64,000 nucleotides of DNA. Origin: JBCCJA01 sp039045975 (GTDB lineage: Bacteria > Planctomycetota > Planctomycetia > Planctomycetales > Planctomycetaceae). Of the stretch, positions 16,415 through 26,191 are shown piece by piece. The notes under the pieces are model-generated. The model saw only the letters and a list, made by a program, of their open reading frames with translations. It was not told where the DNA came from and made no database searches. Location: positions 1-64,000 of the forward strand of contig JBCCJA010000006.1 of assembly GCA_039045975.1 (NCBI GenBank). Direction: 5' to 3'. Position 1 is the stretch's first letter. Every line of letters begins with the position of its first letter. The position numbers and the translations under genes were made by a program.

Positions 16415-17572
16415 ATGAACATGTCGCGCCGCATCGCCGGTCTGTTCGGAATCGCTCTGCTCGCCGCCTCCGCCCCCGCGGAGGCCCAGGTCGTGATCGG
16501 AGGCAGTCCGTATTACTCCGGCTTCGGGACGACGACGGCTTACTACGGCGGGACGTCGGCCTTCGCGTACCGCCCGGTCGCGTACCGGGCCACGCCGTTC
16601 GCGGCCCCGTACGCGAGCCCGCTAGACCCGCTCGGCTGGTTCTCGCCCGCGTCCCCGCTCGGCGTCGTCAATCCGTTCAACTACACGGCCGGCTACTACG
16701 GCCGCGGCTTCGCACCGGCGACCACGGTCGGATTCGGGCCGAGCTACGCCGCGTACGGCTTCGGCGGCGCCTGCGGCTGTGGGGCGGTTTCCCTCTGCGG
16801 GTCGACGGGCTGCGGCACGGGCAGCTGCGGGGCCAACTTCACACCGGCGAACGTCCCGACCGACGACCCGATCGACGACGAACCGTACGTCCCGGAAGAC
16901 CCGATCCGCGAGCGAACGTTCGACAGCGACGCGGCTCCCTATGACCCGTCTCCGCGACCCGGCTTCGACGATCGACCGCGGCCGGGATTCGACAGGCCGG
17001 TCGAGCCGTCCGACGGCTTCGACCGCTCACGGGCCCCGGCCGACGACGGGTTCGGAGGCTTCCGACGCGACAACCCCGCCCCCGGCCCGGCGGCCCCGGC
17101 CGGATCGGGCACGCGGACGGCTCCCGAGTCGGCACCGCCTTTCAACGACGGGTTCTCCCCGGCGGCGCCAGCCGATGACGGCTTCGGAGGATTCGGCGGC
17201 GACAGCTTCGGCGCACCGGGCAGCGGCGAGGACGGTTTCGGCGGGTTCGGCGAGCCCTCGTCCGGCTCGAGCAGTTCATTCAAAATCCCGAACGAGAGCC
17301 GCGCCCCGACCGACGTTCCGCTCGTCGAAGACATCGGGCCGAGCGAAGCCCCCGCCGGTGAAGAGATCGACGGCGTCCCGCCGCTCGGCGTGCCCGAGTC
17401 GGCCCGGGCGGTCGATCGACTGCTCGCCGAAACCGCACCGGCCGCAATCGGCGTTTCCGACATGTCGGTTTCGCGGTCGAGCCGGGCGGGTGCGTTCGGT
17501 CGGCCGATCGTCGCACGCTTTGACGGCTTCCGGCCCGCCGACGCCCTCGTCATCGGGGTCGCCAGCCGCTGA
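16415..17572 (+). CDS. Exported Tyr/Gly-rich then Pro/Asp-rich protein
   Basis: A 385-aa protein with a signal peptide (about 1-24, ending AEA before QVVIGG). The first third is Tyr/Gly/Ala-rich (YYSGFGTTTAYYGG) and holds a Cys-rich patch (CGCGAVSLCGSTGCGTGSCG, about 123-142) with six Cys that may crosslink or bind metal. The middle (about 145-300) is disordered, with Pro, Asp, Arg and repeats of the type DDGFGGF. The C-terminal 90 residues look folded. No family is recognised. The signal-cleavage context resembles the Gly/Val-repeat proteins. A short AT-rich stretch precedes the ATG at 16415. It converges on the secretion operon. Wall or extracellular location is inference. Confidence 0.72.
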   Translation: MNMSRRIAGLFGIALLAASAPAEAQVVIGGSPYYSGFGTTTAYYGGTSAFAYRPVAYRATPFAAPYASPLDPLGWFSPASPLGVVNPFNYTAGYYGRGFAPATTVGFGPSYAAYGFGGACGCGAVSLCGSTGCGTGSCGANFTPANVPTDDPIDDEPYVPEDPIRERTFDSDAAPYDPSPRPGFDDRPRPGFDRPVEPSDGFDRSRAPADDGFGGFRRDNPAPGPAAPAGSGTRTAPESAPPFNDGFSPAAPADDGFGGFGGDSFGAPGSGEDGFGGFGEPSSGSSSSFKIPNESRAPTDVPLVEDIGPSEAPAGEEIDGVPPLGVPESARAVDRLLAETAPAAIGVSDMSVSRSSRAGAFGRPIVARFDGFRPADALVIGVASR

Positions 17573-17595
17573 CAGACGGAACGTTTCGACCGCGG

Positions 17596-18216
17596 CTACG
17601 GCGCGACCAAGATTTCGTTCCGGACCGAGAGCACCGCGGGCTCGAGGCGGGCGATCGCCTCCGCGAGTCGGCGATCCTGCTCGGTCGGCACAACGCCGCT
17701 GAGCCGTGCCTCGCCACGGGCGGCTAATTCGATCCGGACGCCTCTGAGACCGGGTCGAACCGACCCGATCGTCGTCAGGCTCGTCGCCGCCGTCTCGGCA
17801 CGACCGGAGGCTTCGGCGAACGGGATCGAGAATCGGATCGTCGCCGTGCCGCGGACCGGGCTCCCGGCCCCGGGTCCGGTCTGGCGGGGGTTGAACGCGG
17901 CGGGCCTCTGGACGTTGCGGCGGTTCCGCCGGTCGACCTGCTGCGTCGACGCGTCCTGATTGCCGACGAAGACGCCGGCGCTGTCGCCGCGGCCGACGAG
18001 ACCCGCCCCGAAGTCACGGCTGACCGCGGCGGCCCCTCCGGCGTCAGTCGCGATCCCGTCTTCGGCCGACGCCCGGCCGCCGAAACTCTGTGAGCCCGTC
18101 GAGCGGGTCACGTTCGTCGCCCCGCCGGCCGGCGACGTCGTCTGCGACGCGGCCTCATCGGCCACGAACGCCGCGGACAACACGACGACGAAAACTGAAA
18201 CGCGACTGCCGTTCAT
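17596..18216 (-). CDS. Exported BON-domain-like protein, last gene of the secretion operon
   Basis: A 206-aa protein with a signal peptide (about 1-24, SAAFVADEAASQ). A Gly/Ala/Arg-rich low-complexity middle contains QDASTQQVDRRNRRNVQRPA. The C-terminal domain (about 125-204) resembles BON domains: VRIELAARGEARLSGVVPTE, then RRLAEAIARLEPAVLSVRNEI. BON domains bind membranes or phospholipids and occur in envelope proteins. It lies 55 bases downstream of the lipoprotein gene and is likely cotranscribed with the secretion genes, so it may help localise or stabilise the secretin. No terminator was seen after it. Confidence 0.75.
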   Translation of the reverse strand: MNGSRVSVFVVVLSAAFVADEAASQTTSPAGGATNVTRSTGSQSFGGRASAEDGIATDAGGAAAVSRDFGAGLVGRGDSAGVFVGNQDASTQQVDRRNRRNVQRPAAFNPRQTGPGAGSPVRGTATIRFSIPFAEASGRAETAATSLTTIGSVRPGLRGVRIELAARGEARLSGVVPTEQDRRLAEAIARLEPAVLSVRNEILVAP

Positions 18217-18271
18217 GACACACTCCGGCCTGAGATCCCACCGACGGGGGCCCTCTCAGCTTTCGGCAGAC

Positions 18272-19093
18272 TTACTCGCCGAGCGGGATCGAATATACCC
18301 GCAGACCGTCAGTCGGGTTCGTCTCGCGTCCGATCGGGCGGTCTGACGCGGGCCCGACCGGCGGTTCGGCGACCGGCTCGGTCCGACTCGCTGAGACGAG
18401 CCGTCTCCGAGAGGGACGAAGACTCACCGAGACCGGGGACGGCGAATCAGTTTCCGGCGCGCGACTGCCGTCGCCAGCCGCAGTCGGCGTCGCGACCTGG
18501 TCGTCGCGTACGTCCGGAGGCGCGGGGTGCGGAGTCCCACCGAGGATCACCTCCGCGGAATCGGACAGCAGCGTCCGCCCTTCCGGGTCGGTGTATCGCA
18601 GCCTCAGTGAGCAGACCGCCCGATGTCCGCCGCGGCGGGTGTATGGGATGAAGACCTGAAAGGTCTCGCCTAAGTTCGTCTCGTGACGGTACTTCTCCCA
18701 AGCCCCGTCCTTGAACTCGAAGACGTGTAGGGGCTTCGAGTTCGACGCCTCGTCGCCGGCGTCGTCAAAGACGTATATGCGGACGTCGCCGCGGACCGGG
18801 ACCGGCTCGGGCGACCCGGCCGCGAAGAACAGAATCTGTCCGGCGAACCCGCGGGCCGGCAGGCCCTGCATGTCTCGGCCTTCGCCCGGCTGCCACACGG
18901 CGACCGCCTCGACGACCTGCCCGCCGCGGTCCTCGGGGTACCGCTCGCCTAGCGAGACGAAGGGAAGCCGCGAAAACGACGACGCCGTCAGGGCGGTCGG
19001 CGTCAGCGCCTGACACCCGGCGCCGGTAACACTCACCGCCGCGAGGAGCATCACACGCACGCTACCGGCGGCCGTCGGCATGAAATCGGTCAC
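18272..19093 (-). CDS. Lipoprotein coupled to the secretin gene
   Basis: A 273-aa predicted lipoprotein. The signal segment VMLLAAVSVTGAGC carries a lipobox with Cys at about residue 26. The folded part (about 40-190) is beta-rich (QILFFAAGSPEPVPV, VRIYVFDD, FQVFIPYTRRGGH), followed by a disordered Pro/Ser/Arg-rich tail. The GTG start at 19093 overlaps the gspD stop by four bases (GTGA), which implies translational coupling; the ATG at 19081 is an alternative. The frame is open to 19213 but that part is antisense-like. By position it could be a pilotin-like partner of the secretin; it has no sequence similarity that I recognise to GspS. Confidence 0.8.
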   Translation of the reverse strand: MTDFMPTAAGSVRVMLLAAVSVTGAGCQALTPTALTASSFSRLPFVSLGERYPEDRGGQVVEAVAVWQPGEGRDMQGLPARGFAGQILFFAAGSPEPVPVRGDVRIYVFDDAGDEASNSKPLHVFEFKDGAWEKYRHETNLGETFQVFIPYTRRGGHRAVCSLRLRYTDPEGRTLLSDSAEVILGGTPHPAPPDVRDDQVATPTAAGDGSRAPETDSPSPVSVSLRPSRRRLVSASRTEPVAEPPVGPASDRPIGRETNPTDGLRVYSIPLGE

Positions 19094-22000
19094 GGCGCAT
19101 CCCCGGGAATCGGGGCCGGAGGGAGAACGCCGACCGGTCCGGGGGCCGGGGCCAACAGACTCTCGTCGACGACTTCCGTCACCGGCACATCGGACATGTC
19201 CCACTCCGACCACCCGCCGGACACCGGGGCCGCCTCGACGTGATCGAAGACGCCGGTGTGACCCGCGGCGCGGTCTCGGACCTCATCAACCGGCACGGCG
19301 AAGATCGGCCCGTGCAACTCCTCCGCTTCTTCGTAGAAGAAGTTCAAACGGCCCGATTCGACTTCGTTAATCAGTTCGCTGTCGGCGTCGCCGTCGATGA
19401 TCCGCGGGGTCAGGAAAATTAAGAGTTCCGTCCGGCGTCGCGAGACCGAATCGAAGCGGAACAGTTTTCCGATCAGCGGCACGTCACCGAGCCACGGCAC
19501 TTTCCGTTCGAGCGTGTCGTCCGTCTTTGTGATCATCCCCCCCATCACGATCGTCTGGTTATTGGCGACGCTGACGGTCGACCGGGCGACCGTGACGTTC
19601 TTGACCGGAGACGTGATCACCGCCCCGGTCGTGACGTCGGTGAAGATCGGCACGCCTTCGCTGGTATCGAACGCACTCTTCTCGGCAACGACCTCCATCA
19701 CGATCTGCCGGTCGGCGTTGATCCGCGGCGTGACGGTTAAAATGATCCCCGCCTCGTCCTGTTCGATATTCGGGTTCGTCCCGTTCACCGTCACGTTCAC
19801 GCCGTTGACGATCGGCACGACTTGCCCGACCTGGATCTGGGCCAGTTGCCCGTCGAGCGTGCGGATCTGCGGGCGACTTAAAATGTGCACGCTCCGCTTT
19901 TGGGCGAGGGCGCGAATGAGCACGCTGACCGCTTCGGAACTGGCCGAAAGCACGAGCCCCCCGAAGCCGAGGTCGCCGTTGACGCGGCCGACGCCGAAAT
20001 TCGCGAGCGCCTGCTCGCCGACCACCGACGAGCCCACAGTCGGCGTCACGTTATTGCCCAGCTGCGGAAACAGCGTCGGATTATTAAACAGAAAGCCGGG
20101 GTTGCCCTCCTGGTTGACGATCGTCTCGCTCGTGATCGACGTCACGTCGCTGGTGATCGTCTCCGTCACCGTCAGAAAACTGTCGGCGACGATGTTACTG
20201 CGGTCGAACAGGATCGAGTCTTGGAAACCGAGTTCGATCCCGAACTCGTCGACGTCATCAAGGTCGACCTCGACGATCAAACCCTGGATGATCACCTGCG
20301 GCGGCGCGGCGTCGAGATCCTTAATGAGCGGTTCGAGTTCGTCGTAATAAGACGGGGTCGCCGATATTAAGAGGCTGTTGCTGACCGGCTCGGGCACGAC
20401 GATCACGTCGCGCTCGAGCAGCTCGACGGTGCTGACGAGATTCGGATCGATCTGCGTCAACTCGAATTGCGACTCTAAAAACTCGTTAATCGCCTCGGCG
20501 ATGTCGGCGGCCGGGGCGTTTTTAAGCCGGAAGACCTTGTCGACCCGCGAGCGGGCGTCGCCGACGTCGAGCCGCAACAAGATCGCCTCGGCGATCGTCA
20601 GCGCGTCGCGGCCTCCGCGGGCGATGATGCTGTTCGTGCGGACGTCGACGGTGAACCGCAGCGGCAGCAGCACGCTGCCCGCGTCCCCGCCGCCGGGCAA
20701 CGCGACGCCGGCCGGCGAGTCGCCCGACTGTTCGAACAGCGTCGTGAGCAATTCGGCGGCCGACGTGGCGTCGGCCCGTTGCAGTTGGAAGACCTTGATC
20801 TCTTCGGCGGCGGCCGAAACGGCGTCGAGCTTCGCGATGAGCGCCTCGAACAGCGGCATCGACCGTTCGGGGGCGACGACGGCGACGGCGTTGGTCCGCG
20901 GGTCGGCGGAGACGCGAACGTCGGCCAGCACGCCAGACCGGATCAACTCGGCCCCCTCGTCGGCAAAGAATTCGAGGATGACCGCCTTCGGCTCGGGCTC
21001 GGACGGCCCGACACTCCTGGCGTCGAGCACCTGATCGATCGCCGTGTTCAGAAAGTCGGCCACTTCACTAGCAACCGCGCGTTCGAGCGCGAACAGCCGG
21101 AGCCGGCTGACCGACGCCGACAGCCCGCTGTCGAGGTTCTCGACGACACGCCGGATCTCGGCGAGGTCGTTCGGCCGGGCCTGCACGATCAGCGTGTTGG
21201 TCCGCGGATCGGTCGCGACCCGCAAGCGTGCCCCGAGCCCGCCCCGCTCGGCATAAAACTCCTGCAGGACCGTGACGGCCGACGACGCGTTCGCGTTCTT
21301 CAGTCGGAACACTTCGACTTCGGCCGCCGGGTCGAGCGGTGCATCGAGTTCGTCGATCAGTTCCAACACCGACGGCAGGTCGCGCGACGGCGTGACGATA
21401 ACGACCGCGTTCGGCTGGACGACCGGGATGAACGACACGCCCGCGTCGGCCCGGTCGCTGCGGCGTTCGATCCCGCGGACGCCGGCATAGACGTCGTTGA
21501 GCAGCCCGGCGAGCGATTCGCCGCTGACGTGGGCGAGCCTCCGCAGGTGGATCTCCGGCGTCGCGCCGACGCTCATCGACTCGATCCCGCGGATGACGCG
21601 GAGCACGGCGTCGACGTCCGCTTCGTTGCCGCGGAGGACGAGCAGGCCGAGGGCGTCGATCGACTCGATCGACACGTCTCCGCGGAGCCGGTCGAGAATG
21701 CTCGTCAGGTCCTCCGGCCCGTCGCCGGTCGCGTCGGGCGTCGGCACGGCGTCGTCGCCGGTCGTCGTTCCGCGGTCGCCCCGGGATGGGTCGGTGACCT
21801 GGGCGAGAATCGGCGGAAGCCGCTCCGCGACGCCGAGACGGACGTCACTCGCAGGCACGACGGTCGGCTGCGTCGCGGCGGACGGGCGGTCGAAGGCGTC
21901 GATCAGGGTGACAAGTGCTTCGGCTTTTTCCGGCGAAGCATCGATCAACAGGCGGCCGAGGTCGTCGTCGACGGCGAGCCTGGCAAAAACTTGGGTCTCG

Positions 22001-22743
22001 TTGCCGGCGATCCGCAGCGTCGGCAGCCCCATGATCAAATCGCGGGCCGGCTCGGCACGCGGGCCGAACGCGCGTCGGACGTCCGCCGCGATCAGGGACG
22101 GGCCGCGGTTCCGAGGTTCGACCGCGGTGACCGACCGTGGGGCGACAGACGCGCTCGGGCCGTTCGACGCTTCGCCGTCATCGCCTCCGCCCGCGGGCGT
22201 TTCGAAGCCGGCTTGAAGGACGGTCGACGGCGGGCCGGCTGCCGGCGGCTCGTCGGGCGGCATCGGACGACCGTCGTGAGCCGCTAGCGAGGGAGTGTCG
22301 GGGGTCACGTCGTCCGAGGCGTACGTGTTGCGGGCGAAGCGTGTGCGAAACGTCTCGTCACGCAGGACGATCAGGTAGCCGCCGCGGAACATCGCCCGCA
22401 CGCCGCGGCCCTCGAGCTCCTGGTTGACGATCCGCAGCGCAGCCTCGGGTGAGACCGGTGTTCCATCGAGCCGTGTGAAACGGCCGAGCGGGAACTCCGG
22501 CATGACGAGCTCTTTGCCCGACTGCTCGGCGATGCGTCGGAAGACCGTCGGCCAGGTCGCACCGACGAATCGCAGCGAGACGCCCTCCTCGCCGGCGGTC
22601 CCGCCGTCTCGGGACGGCAGCCGGACTTGGCTGCGGCCGAAGCCTGGGACGGGCAGCAGTCCGTCCCCCGCGATCGACCGACCGCCACATAAGCACGACG
22701 CGAGTACGGCCGTCGCGAGAACGATCGTCGACCGACGGCTCAT
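19090..22743 (-). CDS. gspD: Type II secretion secretin GspD
   Basis: A 1217-aa outer-membrane secretin forming the exit channel of the type II system. It has a signal peptide (about 1-25), then a long periplasmic part with about seven N1-type ring domains, each ending in a motif like IRRVVENLD, FEALIAKLD or LEPLIKDLD. The C-terminal pore domain (about 860-1150) shows LSRPQIRTLDGQLAQIQVG and VPWLGDVPLIGKLFR, both hallmarks of secretins. It is nearly twice the length of enterobacterial GspD because of the extra N domains, which is common in planctomycetes and may help span a wide periplasm. A 155-base gap separates it from the upstream gene, enough for an internal promoter, though none is clear. 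Confidence 0.93.
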   Translation of the reverse strand: MSRRSTIVLATAVLASCLCGGRSIAGDGLLPVPGFGRSQVRLPSRDGGTAGEEGVSLRFVGATWPTVFRRIAEQSGKELVMPEFPLGRFTRLDGTPVSPEAALRIVNQELEGRGVRAMFRGGYLIVLRDETFRTRFARNTYASDDVTPDTPSLAAHDGRPMPPDEPPAAGPPSTVLQAGFETPAGGGDDGEASNGPSASVAPRSVTAVEPRNRGPSLIAADVRRAFGPRAEPARDLIMGLPTLRIAGNETQVFARLAVDDDLGRLLIDASPEKAEALVTLIDAFDRPSAATQPTVVPASDVRLGVAERLPPILAQVTDPSRGDRGTTTGDDAVPTPDATGDGPEDLTSILDRLRGDVSIESIDALGLLVLRGNEADVDAVLRVIRGIESMSVGATPEIHLRRLAHVSGESLAGLLNDVYAGVRGIERRSDRADAGVSFIPVVQPNAVVIVTPSRDLPSVLELIDELDAPLDPAAEVEVFRLKNANASSAVTVLQEFYAERGGLGARLRVATDPRTNTLIVQARPNDLAEIRRVVENLDSGLSASVSRLRLFALERAVASEVADFLNTAIDQVLDARSVGPSEPEPKAVILEFFADEGAELIRSGVLADVRVSADPRTNAVAVVAPERSMPLFEALIAKLDAVSAAAEEIKVFQLQRADATSAAELLTTLFEQSGDSPAGVALPGGGDAGSVLLPLRFTVDVRTNSIIARGGRDALTIAEAILLRLDVGDARSRVDKVFRLKNAPAADIAEAINEFLESQFELTQIDPNLVSTVELLERDVIVVPEPVSNSLLISATPSYYDELEPLIKDLDAAPPQVIIQGLIVEVDLDDVDEFGIELGFQDSILFDRSNIVADSFLTVTETITSDVTSITSETIVNQEGNPGFLFNNPTLFPQLGNNVTPTVGSSVVGEQALANFGVGRVNGDLGFGGLVLSASSEAVSVLIRALAQKRSVHILSRPQIRTLDGQLAQIQVGQVVPIVNGVNVTVNGTNPNIEQDEAGIILTVTPRINADRQIVMEVVAEKSAFDTSEGVPIFTDVTTGAVITSPVKNVTVARSTVSVANNQTIVMGGMITKTDDTLERKVPWLGDVPLIGKLFRFDSVSRRRTELLIFLTPRIIDGDADSELINEVESGRLNFFYEEAEELHGPIFAVPVDEVRDRAAGHTGVFDHVEAAPVSGGWSEWDMSDVPVTEVVDESLLAPAPGPVGVLPPAPIPGDAP

Positions 22744-22898
22744 GTGGGCATCCGTGCGTCAGAACGTATCTGTTCCGGACCGGCCGCGTCCGTATCCCTA
22801 CATTCGGCACGACCGGCAAAGTCGCTCCACGGAAATCGTGCGGCGCGAAGGAAAAGCCGGCGGTGCACGCGACAGGCCGACCCGGCGGATTTCCCCGG

Positions 22899-24596
22899 TC
22901 AGCGGGGATCCTCGGCGACACGCGACGACAACCGGTCGCCCAGAGACACCCGGTACCGTGCCTCCCCGTCCTCGAGGATCAGCCCGTCGTCGGCGATCGC
23001 AACCAGCTCGGCGGAGAAACGGCCCGCCGTCAGGCGTTCGCCTTCCCGCAGGACGGTCCGGGTCCGCTCGGAGCGGTCGATCAGGTAGGCCGCCGGCACG
23101 TCGTCGATGCGGACCGCGCCGACGAACTCGGTCGTCTGTTCGGCGTCGTGCAGGACCGTGAGCGATACGACCGCGGTCGCCGACAGCGGCGGCTCGCCTC
23201 GGTCGGTCACGCGTATCTCGGCCTCCGTCGGCCGTCCGACGTCGGCCCGGCGCGGCTGCCACACGAGCCGGCCCGATTCGACGACGAGTCCGTCGGGGCC
23301 GGCGACGAGCTCGAATTCGAGCTCCCGGGCCGGGCCGTCGTCGGTGACCGCCACGGGCTGTTCCCATCGTTCCCCGACATAGATCTGCCGGGCCGGGATC
23401 GCCGCGATCCGAGGCGGCTCGTTGCGGTCACGGACCCGCACCGTGACGGTCGCGAAGGCCTTCGCCGGCCCGGCCATCGCCTCGACACGCACGCGATGCG
23501 TCGCGATCGGTTCCTCACGGCCGGCCGCCCAAGACAGTCGCCCGTCGTCGAGCCGTAGGCCGTCGGGCACATCGCCGACGAACCGCCACGTCAGCCGTGG
23601 GCCGGCGGGGAATCCGGTCGCGGCGATCTGCTGCGACCACGCCTCGCCGCGTATGACCGTCGCCCGGGAAGGCACCGACAGACGCGGCCGGGCCGGCGGG
23701 ACGACGACCGGCTCGGCGAACGGCGTCGCCGCCGCCAACGTCACCCAAGGTTCGGGCCGGTCCGTGACGGGCCGCGACGCGTCCGCGACGACGACTTCGG
23801 TACCCGCCGGGAACGGGACCGACCCGCCGCCGTCGCCGCCCGTTTCGCCCGATCGAGCGCCGTCGCCCTCGTCGACCGGGGCGACTTCCCAACTCAGGGT
23901 ATCTTCGGACAACGCTTTGACTCGATACCGCGCGGGCGAGCCACCGCTCCCCACAAAAACTTCGAACGGCGTCTCGATGCCGGGATACAGGTTCTCTCGC
24001 ACGGCGAGCCCGGCTGAACCGTCGAAGTCTTCGGCGAGCGTCCACCGCGAATAGGGCAGAGGTCGACGCGGCGTCCCGGGCAGCGAAACGCCTTCGGCGA
24101 CGAGTTCGAACCGCAGCAGCGAATCGGCGTCGCGCGAACGGGCGTCGACTCGGAACCGACGCGTCGTGTGCAGCAACGCGGCCCCGTCGTAAAGCGAGAG
24201 GAATTCGGCCAGTCGGGACGCGGTCGCCTCGCCGTCGATCGTGACCTGGACCGCCTCGGCCCCGCCCTCGATCGGCTCGACCCGGCCGGGGGTGACGGTG
24301 AATTCTTCGAGCCGGCAGCGGTCGGCCAGGTCCCAGATCCAGGTCGCGTACGCCCGCTGGGCCGCGAGCGAGTTTTCCGGCAGCGCGACCCGCCCCCATT
24401 CGGCCAACTTCGAGATCGAGTTGAAGGCCCGGAGTTCTTTTTGCTCCGCGGCGTCGAGGCTGCGACGCACGGCCGCGAGCGCGTCCTCGCGTTCGCGGAT
24501 CGGCCCGGTCACGGCGCCGACGACGGCGGGGCCGATCAGCCAATACGCGAGCACAGCCCCCAGACCGCCGGCGAGGATTTTTTCACGGGTTTGCAT
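22899..24596 (-). CDS. GspM/PilO-like protein with Ig-like and GspC/PilP-like domains
   Basis: A 565-aa inner-membrane assembly-platform protein. One N-terminal helix (about 8-28, GGLGAVLAYWLIG) is followed by a coiled segment and a ferredoxin-like GspM/PilO-type domain (about 60-160, TIDGEATASRLAEFLSLY). The middle (about 300-480) contains two putative Ig/cadherin-like repeats: PARPRLSVPSRATVIRGEAW and PPRIAAIPARQIYVGERWEQ, each with a VRVRDRNE/IRVTDRGE strand. The C-terminal 70 residues (FVGAVRIDDVPAAYLI then LREGERLTAGRFSAELVAI) resemble the GspC homology region/PilP. No separate gspC exists in the operon, so this fusion may supply it. It overlaps the upstream gene by 14 bases. Confidence 0.78.
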   Translation of the reverse strand: MQTREKILAGGLGAVLAYWLIGPAVVGAVTGPIREREDALAAVRRSLDAAEQKELRAFNSISKLAEWGRVALPENSLAAQRAYATWIWDLADRCRLEEFTVTPGRVEPIEGGAEAVQVTIDGEATASRLAEFLSLYDGAALLHTTRRFRVDARSRDADSLLRFELVAEGVSLPGTPRRPLPYSRWTLAEDFDGSAGLAVRENLYPGIETPFEVFVGSGGSPARYRVKALSEDTLSWEVAPVDEGDGARSGETGGDGGGSVPFPAGTEVVVADASRPVTDRPEPWVTLAAATPFAEPVVVPPARPRLSVPSRATVIRGEAWSQQIAATGFPAGPRLTWRFVGDVPDGLRLDDGRLSWAAGREEPIATHRVRVEAMAGPAKAFATVTVRVRDRNEPPRIAAIPARQIYVGERWEQPVAVTDDGPARELEFELVAGPDGLVVESGRLVWQPRRADVGRPTEAEIRVTDRGEPPLSATAVVSLTVLHDAEQTTEFVGAVRIDDVPAAYLIDRSERTRTVLREGERLTAGRFSAELVAIADDGLILEDGEARYRVSLGDRLSSRVAEDPR

Positions 24597-26049
24597 TCGC
24601 GCCCCGCCTGCGTGTCGACCGGGACGGCTGCCGTTCGCGGGCCGGCGAGTAGTCGAGCGTGAAGCCGACGCCGTACCGAGACCCGTCGTCGAGCGTGTCG
24701 GTCGCCTTCGGCCGGACGCGGTAGCCCTCGGCGGCGATCTTTTCGTTCAGCGCGTTCGGCTCACGCGTGTCGACGGCAACGCCCTCGGCGGTCACGCGGA
24801 AGCGGGTCTCGCCCGGCTCGGCCCGGACCTCGTAGCCCGACAACAGCAACCGCGACCGGCCCGGCAACGCGTCGAGCAACTCGCCGAACCGTTCGCCGAT
24901 CGGGATCCCGCGGTCCAAACGTGACTCGACCGCTTCCCGCAACGCCACGTCGTCCGCGTGCGTCTCGACGAATTCGCTCACGCCGCCGAGGTTCCGTGTC
25001 GTCGTCGCGATCCGGTCGTCGAGGTCCGCGGTCGTCGACAGCCACCACCACAGCCCACCGCCGCACAGCAGGACCGCGGCCGCGGCGCCAGCGAAAACGG
25101 CTTGACGCCGCCGATCGACGGGCGGCACGGCGCGACGCGGTGCGGCCAAGTTGACCTGCCGCGTCGACCCGGCCGTCGCGGCCGCGACGGCCCCGGCGGC
25201 GATGAGCAGCAACAGAGGGCGCGCCTCGGAATCTCCCGGCAGATCGTTCGATGCGACCGGGAGTGCCGAGGCATCGATCTGCCTGACCGTCGCCGACGGC
25301 AGCGGAACGCCGGCCATCTCATAACGGTCGGTCAGCACTTCGAGGTGCCGGTCGGCCGCCAAACGGTCGTCGGCGAGGCGGAGCCGCCTCGTCTCGGCCC
25401 CGAGCCGTGCCGCGGTGACCGCGCCGTCTTCCCGCCGACAGTTCGCGGCCGTGAGTTCCCTCCCCCGACAGAGGACCGACTCGGTCCGGTGCGGTCCGAA
25501 AAAGACGCCCGCCACGAAGTCTTGGTCGTCGTCGCCGCGTCCCTCGGCGATCAGGGCGGCGAGGCAGAAGGCCGAGACGCCGACGAAATCGAGCGGCAAG
25601 CCGGCCGCGTCGGCGACGCGATCGACCAGCGTCTTCGTCGTCGACGGGATCGATACGGCGTAAGCCGCCCGCCCCGTCGACGAGCGGTCGTCGTCCTGCG
25701 TGACGAAGTCGACGCAGACGTCGTGCGGCGCGAGCCCCGATTGGGCCGCGACCTGCAACGCGACGATGTCGGGCAGCGAGCCGTCGTCGACGGCCGGGAC
25801 GTCGAAGCGGCGGAGTGTAACTCGGTCACGCGGAAAGACGATCGCGAGCTTGCGGGGGCCCGATCCGGACGACTCGATAACCGCCTTCAGCCACGCGGCG
25901 GCCTCGCGTTCGCCGCCGCGGGCCGGCTCGTCGGCGACCGTCACGCGGTCGACGGCGACGACCTCGGACCGTGCCCCGTCAACATCGAGGACACAGGCCT
26001 CCAGGCGGGGCCAGTCCCAATCGACGACGGTCCACTGGCATCGGCTCAT
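24583..26049 (-). CDS. GspL-like protein (PilM-like plus PilN-like)
   Basis: A 488-aa inner-membrane platform protein. The N-terminal half (about 1-280) looks like a PilM/GspL actin-fold cytoplasmic domain: KLAIVFPRDRVTLRRFDVPA, QVAAQSGLAPHDVCVDF, GVSAFCLAALIAEGRG. It is followed by NLAAPRRAVPP, a PilN-like entry. One transmembrane helix at about 315-335 (GAAAAVLLCGGGLWWW) precedes a periplasmic PilN-like domain (LDALPGRSRLLLSGYEV, about 395-410) and a basic tail. It should couple the GspE ATPase to GspM. The gap to the upstream gspK (26050-26191) shows nothing recognisable. Confidence 0.82.
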   Translation of the reverse strand: MSRCQWTVVDWDWPRLEACVLDVDGARSEVVAVDRVTVADEPARGGEREAAAWLKAVIESSGSGPRKLAIVFPRDRVTLRRFDVPAVDDGSLPDIVALQVAAQSGLAPHDVCVDFVTQDDDRSSTGRAAYAVSIPSTTKTLVDRVADAAGLPLDFVGVSAFCLAALIAEGRGDDDQDFVAGVFFGPHRTESVLCRGRELTAANCRREDGAVTAARLGAETRRLRLADDRLAADRHLEVLTDRYEMAGVPLPSATVRQIDASALPVASNDLPGDSEARPLLLLIAAGAVAAATAGSTRQVNLAAPRRAVPPVDRRRQAVFAGAAAAVLLCGGGLWWWLSTTADLDDRIATTTRNLGGVSEFVETHADDVALREAVESRLDRGIPIGERFGELLDALPGRSRLLLSGYEVRAEPGETRFRVTAEGVAVDTREPNALNEKIAAEGYRVRPKATDTLDDGSRYGVGFTLDYSPARERQPSRSTRRRGANANP

Positions 26050-26191
26050 CGCGTCGGCCCCGACGGCTGTCGCCGGGCGTCACCAATTTGTCGGAGTCTT
26101 TGCATCATCTTGCGGCTCACGTGAGGGCGAATACAGGCGCCTCGCGTCGGGCCGACACCGTCGCGCCGGCCGGCGGGCCCGGACGTGTCGG

